Origin: a bacterium
GTDB lineage: Bacteria; Latescibacterota; UBA2968
NCBI GenBank assembly: GCA_027296045.1
Contig: JAPUJS010000202.1
Span: 1-17,553 of the forward strand
Reading direction: 5' to 3'
DNA length: 17,553 bases
Part shown: one piece after another, positions 7,425-12,417 of the stretch
Numbering within the stretch: position 1 is the stretch's first letter
Layout: each line of letters starts with the position of its first letter
The notes under the pieces: model-generated
What the model was told of the DNA's origin: nothing
Database searches by the model: none
Seen by the model: only the letters and a program-made list of their open reading frames with translations
Position numbers and translations under genes: made by a program

Positions 7425-7634
7425 AATCATGTTAATGTTTTCTACAGCAATGAAGATGAAGGATATCTCGCCGATATTCCTGATCTGGAACACTGCTCTG
7501 CTTTTGGTTCGACCCCCGAGGAAGCATTACGAGAGGTCCTGAGAGCCAAGGGAACCTGGCTGAAAGCTGCCCGTGAGAATGGAAAGCCTGTTCCTGAACC
7601 ACGTTATCGCCCTTTAATTTATCAGGGCGTATGA
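7425..7634 (+). pseudogene. HicB-like antitoxin lacking its N-terminus
   Basis: An open frame of 69 codons with no ATG, GTG or TTG start; an in-frame TAG lies at 7422-7424. It reads ...VNVFYSNEDEGYLADIPDL, then EHCSAFGSTPEEALREVLRA and KAARENGKPVPEPRYRP, which is the HicB-like antitoxin fold (FYSxEDEGY, ADIPDL, G-x-T-x-x-EAL). In the family about 6-10 residues (a starting Met and first beta strand) precede FYS. The ATGs at 7429 and 7435 are in another frame, so a small indel or a break at the 5' end would explain the loss. No HicA-like toxin is adjacent. It lies just downstream of tRNA-Ala copy 1. Probably not translated as an intact antitoxin. Confidence 0.7.
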
Positions 7635-7724
7635 GTAGCAAAACGATTCACCGATTTGGCGGGCAGCACTATTTTTTGTAAGGATTCTTGATACACTGAA
7701 ATCCTACGATGGAGCATAAATACG

Positions 7725-7976
7725 ATGACCAACCCGGAATCTGAAAACGTCGCGCGACGGGCGGAATTGATTTATGAGCAACGTCTAAGACACCAATTGG
7801 AGCAGTCCCATCTGAACGAGTTCATCGCGATCGAACCCATTTCCGGCGATTATTTTTTGGGCCGAACTTTGAGCGAAGCCATTGGAACAACCCGCAAGGC
7901 ACATCCAGACCGCCTTTCGCATGCCTTGCGCATTGGCCACAAAACAGCGGTGCATTTCGGGACATCTGTGCAATGA
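7725..7976 (+). CDS. Small conserved hypothetical protein (orphan module component)
   Basis: 83 aa, with GGAG at 7711-7714, 10 nt before the ATG. An N-terminal charged helix (ARRAELIYEQRLRHQLEQ) is followed by EFIAIEPISGDYFLGRTLSEAI and a C-terminal RLSHALRIGHKTAVHFG. From memory this resembles small proteins (IYExxLR...FVAIExxSGDYxLG...LRIGHxAxxxxG) often encoded immediately before a clan AA aspartic-peptidase-like protein, which together look like a two-gene module. Here only a stump of such a partner may remain, overlapping the stop. No biochemical function is known to me. The gene itself looks intact. Confidence 0.65.
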   Translation: MTNPESENVARRAELIYEQRLRHQLEQSHLNEFIAIEPISGDYFLGRTLSEAIGTTRKAHPDRLSHALRIGHKTAVHFGTSVQ

Positions 7977-8056
7977 ATGGATGGGTGGATACCGGCGGAC
8001 GTGCGGGTTTGATATATCACAGAAAAAATAACGGGGCGGTCATCACCCCGTTTTAG
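7973..8056 (+). pseudogene. 27-codon ORF with VDTG motif, possible stump of an aspartic-peptidase-like partner
   Basis: ATG 7973 overlaps the preceding stop as ATGA, the usual coupling of two-gene modules. The peptide starts MNGWVDTGGRAGLIYH, and VDTG is the active-site signature of clan AA aspartic peptidases. After about 16 residues it runs into the terminator hairpin and stops. A short 3'-deleted remnant fits, but coincidence over so few residues is possible. Confidence 0.3.
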
Positions 8057-8060
8057 TTTT
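8030..8060. terminator. Convergent terminator between 7725 gene and hicA
   Basis: AACGGGG / CCCCGTT (8030-8036, 8046-8052) with a 9-nt loop, followed on + by TTAGTTTT and preceded by AGAAAAAATA, which gives a T run on the minus strand. It can serve both the + strand gene and hicBA. Confidence 0.7.
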
Positions 8061-8101
8061 AACTCAATAGTCCTGCCTGTGGGTCTATAAGCTTTGACCA
8101 G

Positions 8102-8326
8102 TCATAAAAGGGCTCTAAATTCTTCCACAGTCAGACCTGTTTCACGAATGATCCCCCGTAACGTCCCTCTGGCCACTTCCCTGTGATTGGGCACTACAAT
8201 ACGACGATACGGTTCTCGATTCAGTCTCAAGATCATGTGGCTCCCACGTTGGCGATCAAACTCATAGCCGATTTTTCCCAATGCTCTGACAACATCACGG
8301 CCAGAAACAATCGGGAGAGGGCTCAA
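8102..8326 (-). CDS. hicA: HicA-family mRNA interferase toxin
   Basis: 74 aa. The double-stranded-RNA-binding-like fold is evident: VVRALGKIGYEFDRQRGSHMI carries the conserved catalytic His (H30 in GSHMI), then VVPNHREVARGTLRGIIRETGLTVEEF. HicA cleaves mRNA when freed from HicB. The start is TTG (8326-8324), overlapping the hicB stop as TTGA, with GAGG suitably placed in the end of hicB; this implies translational coupling. Order is antitoxin then toxin. All expected motifs are present, so the module appears functional. Confidence 0.92.
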   Translation of the reverse strand: MSPLPIVSGRDVVRALGKIGYEFDRQRGSHMILRLNREPYRRIVVPNHREVARGTLRGIIRETGLTVEEFRALL

Positions 8327-8544
8327 ATCTTAACCTCGACAATTTCTTCCGTAATGGGTGGGGGAATTGGATCCCCGTGAGCTTCCAGACTTTCTATATA
8401 AAGCTCAATCGCTTCCTGGACATTTGCTAAGGCTTCTTTTCGAGTTTGGCCTTGAGAAATACACCCAGGTAACGTGGGAACTTCAGCCACAAAAATGCCG
8501 TCTTCATCCTGGTCAACGAGAACTCTAAATTTAATATTGCTCAT
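8323..8544 (-). CDS. hicB: HicB-family antitoxin
   Basis: 73 aa from ATG 8544-8542. GGAGGA lies 7 nt upstream, which is why this start is preferred to the in-frame ATG at 8574. The sequence KFRVLVDQDEDGIFVAEVPT, then LPGCISQGQTRKEALANVQEAIELYIESL, is a classic HicB partial RNase-H fold. The C-terminus PPPITEEIVEVKI is typical of short HicB forms that lack a separate HTH or RHH domain. It neutralises HicA, encoded directly downstream with a 4-nt overlap. Confidence 0.93.
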   Translation of the reverse strand: MSNIKFRVLVDQDEDGIFVAEVPTLPGCISQGQTRKEALANVQEAIELYIESLEAHGDPIPPPITEEIVEVKI

Positions 8545-8679
8545 GGTGCTGTCCTCCACAAATAGCCTCTTCATTCAAAAGATGATATCCAGCTTGGATA
8601 AAGATAGCCATTATCTCATACAGTTGCAATCGGTATCAACGCAGAAAGGTCCTCTCGTCTGCCTACGGATAAATGCCAT

Positions 8680-8823
8680 CTACTCACAGGGCACTTCCCT
8701 GATCACATCGAGAATACCTTCAATATCGTGCTTCCTCCTCAACGCTCGCAAATGCTCAACAAGCCTGGCATACTCCTCACCTAATCTTTCCAATTCATTG
8801 AAATACCGATCCAATTCCGTCAC
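8680..8823 (-). CDS. 47-aa helical small ORF, possible 3' remnant
   Basis: GTG start (8823-8821) overlaps the stop of the upstream propeller frame, so the two would be coupled (GTGA). The peptide (VTELDRYFNELERLGEEYAR, then LVEHLRALRRKHDIEGILDVI) is strongly amphipathic, like a short coiled coil. No Shine-Dalgarno can be separated from the upstream coding sequence. I do not recognise a family. It may be a real small gene at the end of a kinase operon, or the tail of the propeller protein shifted out of frame. Confidence 0.4.
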   Translation of the reverse strand: MTELDRYFNELERLGEEYARLVEHLRALRRKHDIEGILDVIREVPCE

Positions 8824-9242
8824 ACTGTAAAGGGGTTTTCCGAAGGATCAAAACGGCTCAGGCCATCGTTTCTTCTTCCGAACCAGAGCAAACCATCCCG
8901 GTCCTGAAAGATCGTTCTCACCTGTTTGATGGTCAGCCCTTCTTCTGGGGCAGAAAAACCCTTCCCCTGAACCCAGTTCATAACCCCTTCCTCGGTGCCG
9001 ATCCACATCCGTCCTTCCAGATCCTGAAAGATGGACCGGATCTGGTTGCTCACCAGTTCAGTATTTGCCGTGGTGAAAGCGGTCCAGGTTTCCCCATCAT
9101 AGCGAATAGCTCCGGTGCCATTGGTGCCAAACCAGAGGTGTCCTTCCCGATCCTGGAGTATATCCCACACATTTACAGATCCAAGTCCATCGGCCACACC
9201 GTAGGTACGCCAGTGACCTGTTCCCCGGCCAGCCGGTACCGT
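8820..9242 (-). pseudogene. Two-component-regulator propeller (Reg_prop) fragment
   Basis: An open frame without a credible start. Three propeller blades are visible, each with the Reg_prop signature: VWDILQDREGHLWFGTNGTG, IRSIFQDLEGRMWIGTEEGV and VRTIFQDRDGLLWFGRRNDG. Intact proteins carry about 14 such blades as a periplasmic sensor in front of a histidine kinase. Here only part of the propeller is left. It lies downstream of, and in a different frame from, the truncated kinase, the reverse of the normal order, so a deletion or rearrangement has joined two genes. The GTG-TGA end overlaps the 47-codon ORF. Confidence 0.75.
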
Positions 9243-10323
9243 CTTGCCGAAACATGCAGGGACAACTCTGGGGTCGGCAGAGAGGGGGGGAGGGGAAAAG
9301 AAGGGTAATAGACAACCCCAATCCAGTGCCCCGACGTTGTGGATCGGACCCTTTCACCTGCTCAAACTCTTCAAAAATGGTATCCAGCGCCTCAGCGGGA
9401 ATACCAACCCCTGTATCTACAACCGAAATCTCCACCTCATCGCCATTTTGTGTCACCCTGACGCAGACCATCCCGGATTCGGTAAATTTCGCCGCATTGC
9501 TCAAAAGATTCATCACAATCTGCTGCAACAGCCTCTGGTCCGTGTGAACCTCCTGAACCTCCTGGACATCATAATCCAGCCTCACGCCCGACTTCACCAG
9601 CGGCCGGATCTCATTGCAACAGGCCACAATCAAATCCTGAAGGTCAAGCCATTCGGCCTGCACATCCACCCGGCCCGCTTCGATCTTGGACAAATCCAGC
9701 AAATCGTTAACCAGATCCAGCAAACGATCTGCGCTCTTCATCACCTTCCCCAAATTGTTCCGCTGCTTCTCCGAAAGCAGATTGCCCTCCCGGTTCAACA
9801 CCATCCGGGTAAACCCGATAATGGCATTCATCGGCGTCCGCAGTTCATGAACCATATTGGTCAGAAACCGGGACTTGCGTTCTGAAGCCTCACGCACGCG
9901 CCGATTGGCCTGATTTAACGCTTCATTCTTCCCGGCCAGCTCCCGCGTCAACCGATCAATCTTCAAATGCGTGGACACCCGAACCAGAACCTCCTCGTTT
10001 TGAAACGGTTTGGCGATATAATCCACTCCCCCAACTTCAAACCCCGCCACCAGCTTATCCGTCTGATTTTCCGCCGTAATGAAAATCACCGGAATATCCT
10101 GTGTGGTCGCATCCTGCTTCAGTCTGCGACAAACCTCAAACCCATCGATCCCCGGCATCATCACATCTAAAAGAATCAGATCAGGCTTCACCCGTTCCAC
10201 AATCTGCAATGCAATCTCCCCACTGGGAGCCACAGAGATCGTGTATCCCTCCGCCTCCAGCAGTTCGCACAACACATCCAGATTGGCCTGGGTATCGTCC
10301 ACCAGCAGAATCCTGACATCCAA
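9097..10323 (-). pseudogene. Receiver-histidine kinase, 3' truncated, running out of frame into the propeller fragment
   Basis: Residues 1-340 (9304-10323) are genuine. A receiver domain has D9/D10, phospho-Asp D53 and K105 (IAKPF); a coiled linker (120-150) leads to a HisKA H-box with H159 (NMVHELRTPMN), N-box N276 (MNLLSNAAKF), G1 DTGVGIP (303-309) and G2 RGTGLGLSI (331-339). After T340 the family normally continues about 25-30 residues (KxxVExMGGxI...), but here a proline/cysteine-rich stretch (LLFPSPPLCRP) and then frame-shifted propeller sequence follow to 408. The ATPase fold is therefore incomplete and activity doubtful. The start is TTG 10323 with no Shine-Dalgarno, only 23 bp from the divergent DUF433 gene, which leaves little room for a promoter. 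Confidence 0.8.
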
Positions 10324-10346
10324 ATTTGATGATAGAGTGCAAAATT

Positions 10347-10580
10347 ATGAAAACAGAACTCATTTTGTCAAATCCTCAAATTATGATGGGAAAGCCTGTC
10401 ATTGCAGGCACGCGCATTCCGGTCGAGCTGATCCTTGAGAAACTGGCTGCTGGAGAATCCGTCGAGCAGATTTTGCAAGCCCACCCTCGATTGACTCAGG
10501 AGGGTATTCAGGCAGCTCTGGCATTTGCCGCACGCGTGCTACGTGCAGATATTGTCTATCCTATCGCGCAGACGGGTTGA
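10347..10580 (+). CDS. DUF433 protein (antitoxin-like)
   Basis: 77 aa from ATG 10347. The family core is plain: NPQIMMGKPVIAGTRIPVEL, then ILEKLAAGESVEQILQAHPRLTQEGIQAALAFAA. DUF433 proteins are small helix-turn-helix-like proteins usually encoded just before a DUF5615 PIN-like protein, and the pair is widely regarded as a toxin-antitoxin-type module. An in-frame ATG at 10326 would add seven residues; 10347 fits the family length. No good ribosome site is seen before either. The partner overlaps by one base (TGATG) but is cut short. Confidence 0.85.
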   Translation: MKTELILSNPQIMMGKPVIAGTRIPVELILEKLAAGESVEQILQAHPRLTQEGIQAALAFAARVLRADIVYPIAQTG

Positions 10581-10642
10581 TGAACTTCCTTGCTGATGAA
10601 AGCGTAGATCATCCCATTGTGCGGATTCTTTCACGCAAATAA
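10580..10642 (+). pseudogene. DUF5615 PIN-like toxin, 5' stump only
   Basis: 20 codons, MNFLADESVDHPIVRILSRK, then TAA. MNFLADESVDxPIV is the standard N-terminus of DUF5615 (Mut7-C/PIN-like), which holds the first acidic residues of the nuclease centre. Intact members have about 110-120 residues. The rest is missing: 10643-10700 does not resume the family in any frame I can see, and the T2 hairpin follows. The antitoxin-like gene has thus outlived its toxin. Confidence 0.7.
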
Positions 10643-10703
10643 CGCGCCTTACATCTCTATTGTCCCGAATGGTCGACAAAGACGATCACACAGCGCGAAA
10701 AAT

Positions 10704-10740
10704 AAAGGCTTACGAGATGTTCTCGTAAGCCTTTTCCTTT
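10704..10740 (+). terminator. Terminator-like hairpin T2 (repeat family)
   Basis: AAAGGCTTACGAG / CTCGTAAGCCTTT, 13-bp perfect stem (10704-10716, 10722-10734) with 5-nt loop ATGTT, then TCCTTT. Nearly identical to the hairpin at 12254-12290 (stem and flanking AATAAA shared, loop ATGTC there). No tRNA precedes it. Confidence 0.75.
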
Positions 10741-10759
10741 GTGATTAAATAATGCTGCC

Positions 10760-11042
10760 TCAGCCCTGTCCTTGCGCGTCGAGCTCGCTCAAAATTTGCC
10801 TTAAAACTTCAAGGCCGTTGACCGCTGGATGATGCACAACCTGGTCCACAGCGCCTTCGTGAAGATGGTTCGGAACTCATACCATATTGACGCTCAAAAG
10901 GCTTTAACTCTTTCTGGATCTCTTCGTTCTGTTTTTCATACTTTTGCAAGTGCAAATGGATCAGTTTGTGTAGTGCCTGGTCTGCTAAATCCCCTGCCCC
11001 AATTTTCTCCATCGCCTCAATTTTTTCAATGAGTGTACTCAT
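10760..11042 (-). pseudogene. Small antitoxin-like gene with a frameshift
   Basis: It starts at ATG 11042 behind GAGGG (5-nt spacing). The first frame gives STLIEKIEAMEKIGAGDLAD, then a helical QKYEKQNEEIQKELKPFERQYGMSSE, ending near 10869. A one-base shift at about 10868 then opens 35 codons (HLHEGAVDQVVHHPAVNGLE, VLRQILSELDAQGQG) to a TGA at 10760, for 93 aa in total. In the original frame the peptide turns into an unlikely PSSRRRCGPGCASSSG tail to 10809. The N-terminal half resembles, from memory, small proteins with an ExKYGMxxEEF motif encoded near PIN or RelE toxins. A frameshift, or less likely a sequencing indel, is inferred. Confidence 0.55.
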
Positions 11043-11163
11043 AGAAACCCTCAAATAGCAACAATACAGCTCAGAATAGTGATCCGATCAAGCCAGACAA
11101 AGCTGGGCTTCCTTAGAGATGCCCCAATGATGTGCGAAATGCAATGTAATTATAGATCTAAAC

Positions 11164-11239
11164 AGGGCTGTAGCTCAGCTGGGAGAGCGCCTGACTGGCA
11201 GTCATGAGGTCGTGGGTTCGAACCCCATCAGCTCCACCA
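11164..11239 (+). tRNA. tRNA-Ala (GGC), copy 2, 5' base altered
   Basis: Identical to copy 1 from nucleotide 2 to CCA, but nucleotide 1 is A instead of G, so the terminal pair is A1:C72, a mismatch likely to weaken RNase P processing or charging. Upstream there is no good promoter; the best -10-like string is TATAGA with no matching -35. G3:U70 and the anticodon GGC are intact. It is probably a duplicate remnant, though weak function cannot be excluded. Confidence 0.85.
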
Positions 11240-11245
11240 ATAAAA
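11165..11245 (+). repeat. 81-bp direct repeat, right copy
   Basis: Perfect copy of 7188-7268. Start-to-start distance is 3,977 bp. The 5' break lies at tRNA nucleotide 1/2 and the 3' break within an A run before the terminator hairpin. Confidence 0.9.
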
Positions 11246-11247
11246 AA

Positions 11248-11280
11248 GGGGTTACGCAATACTTGCGTAACCCTATCTTT
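11248..11280 (+). terminator. Terminator-like hairpin T3 after tRNA copy 2
   Basis: GGGTTACGCAA / TTGCGTAACCC, 11-bp perfect stem with a 3-nt loop (11249-11273), then TATCTTT. The outer stem (GGGTTACG) is shared with the copy 1 terminator; the inner stem and loop differ. Confidence 0.75.
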
Positions 11281-11289
11281 GAGTAGTGG

Positions 11290-11317
11290 TAACGAATGGG
11301 GACAGATTCTGGATTGA
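11290..11317 (+). repeat. 28-bp tail repeat, copy 1
   Basis: TAACGAATGGGGACAGATTC followed by TGGATTGA. It matches 12299-12326 at 25 of 28 positions. Both copies begin 9-17 bp after the end of a hairpin of the same family. Confidence 0.75.
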
Positions 11318-11327
11318 GAGGAAATTG

Positions 11328-11771
11328 TTAAACTGTGGCGGGATCCGCAGCTACAATCCCAATTTGAGCATACCGGGCAAAGTCGGATCGGTTGAAAGTC
11401 AAAATGTGTGTGATCCCATTTGTCTTCATCATTGCCACAAGCCGTGTGTCGTGTATTTGAACGCCCGACACCTCGAAATCCACCACCAACCGACGCCATT
11501 CTGAATAGACCGATGGGTTATCCGATAACACAGGAAAAAGGCGTTCGATCAGCTTGAGCGCCCGATCGGCGTCCACGGGGGTGAGTCCCAATCCGTTGTG
11601 CTCCGCAGGTCGTGTCGCAACGTTCCAGAACTCCGCACAGTTTTGGGGTGAAATCTGCAGCTGATGGCCATCGCGTCGAAGTTTCCGTAATGCCGCACGG
11701 ACAATCGGATGGTGCGGATCCCTGCGATCTGACAAATGGATCAAGACATTTGTGTCAACCAGATAGACCAT
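11328..11771 (-). CDS. vapC: VapC-family PIN-domain ribonuclease toxin
   Basis: 147 aa. PIN catalytic acids are in place: D6 in YLVDTNVL, E47 in NCAEFWNVA, D108 in IHDTRLVA and D130 in LTFNRSDF. VapC proteins cleave tRNA or rRNA when the antitoxin is degraded. ATG 11771 lies 3 bp after the stop of the antitoxin gene, so the two form an operon on the minus strand. The last codons approach the 28-bp tail repeat downstream of tRNA copy 2. Its integrity contrasts with the broken modules to the left. Confidence 0.9.
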   Translation of the reverse strand: MVYLVDTNVLIHLSDRRDPHHPIVRAALRKLRRDGHQLQISPQNCAEFWNVATRPAEHNGLGLTPVDADRALKLIERLFPVLSDNPSVYSEWRRLVVDFEVSGVQIHDTRLVAMMKTNGITHILTFNRSDFARYAQIGIVAADPATV

Positions 11772-11774
11772 GGG

Positions 11775-12059
11775 TTAGGGATGATCCGCATAGATGGCCG
11801 CCCGACTCAGCACACGCTCCGACAGAATGGGCGTATTTGGATCCATGCGCTCTGCCAACATATCGGCCAACCGATCCGCTACCCTTTCAAATTTCTCGTC
11901 GGATAACGAACCTGGTGGGTGTTGAAGCAGTTCTTCCACAGTCGGCGCAAGTGCCTTCACCAATATTTGACGCACACGCTCAGGATTCTGCAGGACAATG
12001 CCTTCCCGTAATTCTGCTTCCATTTCGCCAGACAATTCCAGCTTTACGGTTAAAGTCAT
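11775..12059 (-). CDS. Antitoxin of the vapC module
   Basis: 94 aa from ATG 12059, with AGGAA 8 nt upstream. The frame runs open further upstream, but that extension crosses the T4 hairpin and is not protein-like. Sequence: MTLTVKLELSGEMEAELREG, then a helical region ending in SLSDEKFERVADRLADMLAE. The N-terminal beta strand plus helix could be a ribbon-helix-helix or AbrB-like DNA-binding part, but I cannot assign a Pfam family. Its place directly before vapC, 3 bp apart, makes it the cognate antitoxin. A small inverted repeat CGGAC-ag-GTCCG at 12103-12114 is a candidate operator. Confidence 0.75.
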   Translation of the reverse strand: MTLTVKLELSGEMEAELREGIVLQNPERVRQILVKALAPTVEELLQHPPGSLSDEKFERVADRLADMLAERMDPNTPILSERVLSRAAIYADHP

Positions 12060-12253
12060 TTTCAGATTCCTTTTTGGCCTGTTTGGATCGGCCCTCTCAG
12101 TACGGACAGGTCCGAAAAAGTGAAAAATTGATGTACGCCTCAAATCTACGCAATCAGCCCAGAAGGCACAACTCATAATTGGAATTGGCCCGGTTTGAGT
12201 AGTGACAAAAGTGGTGACATATTGGTGACACGGACGCGTCAGAAATATGAAAA
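12060..12253. other. Gene-free spacer with three GTGACA direct repeats
   Basis: Lies between the antitoxin start and hairpin T4. GTGACA occurs at 12202, 12214 and 12225, that is 12 and 11 bp apart, about one helical turn. In one + frame the same bases read SSDKSGDILVTRTRQ, open for about 50 codons without a start, so a decayed coding end is possible. The inverted repeat at 12103-12114 lies about 45 bp upstream of the antitoxin. No convincing -35/-10 pair for the vapBC operon was found. Confidence 0.4.
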
Positions 12254-12290
12254 AATAAAGGCTTACGAGATGTCCTCGTAAGCCTTTATT
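12254..12290 (+). terminator. Terminator-like hairpin T4 (repeat family)
   Basis: AATAAAGGCTTACGAG / CTCGTAAGCCTTTATT, a 16-bp perfect stem with loop ATGTC. Same stem as T2 at 10704. The 28-bp tail repeat follows after 8 bp. No gene that needs a terminator here is visible on the + strand, and its symmetric ends would terminate both ways. Confidence 0.75.
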
Positions 12291-12298
12291 TGTGGTGC

Positions 12299-12326
12299 TA
12301 ACGAACGGAGACAGATTCTGGTTTGA
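12299..12326 (+). repeat. 28-bp tail repeat, copy 2
   Basis: TAACGAACGGAGACAGATTC followed by TGGTTTGA; 25 of 28 positions match 11290-11317. The GGGGACAGATT core recalls sequences often seen near REP-associated transposase elements, but that is memory, not demonstrated here. Confidence 0.75.
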
Positions 12327-12382
12327 TAACTCATGCGTGTTGATAATTCTAACCGATTTATTAGATTTATGTGTATTGCTTC

Positions 12383-12388
12383 TATAAT
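12383..12388 (+). promoter_or_regulatory. Candidate -10 of the sulfatase gene
   Basis: A perfect TATAAT 30 bp before the ATG. No good -35 is seen at 16-18 bp. AGGAG (12408-12412) gives a ribosome site 5 nt before the start codon. Confidence 0.45.
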
Positions 12389-12417
12389 ATAACGGATATC
12401 TCAAATCAGGAGATAGC

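Noticed and set aside
8647..8665. String near GGTATCAACGCAGA resembling a cDNA-library adapter
   Set aside because: The match stops after about 14 bases and the flanks are ordinary sequence; contamination is not supported.
11158..11499. 113-codon minus ORF containing GADGVRTHDLMTASQALSQL
   Set aside because: Antisense of tRNA-Ala copy 2, another common spurious protein, running into the vapC 3' region.
7187..12330. CRISPR-like reading of the regularly recurring hairpins
   Set aside because: Repeats are few, unevenly spaced by hundreds to thousands of bases, and there are no spacers or cas genes.
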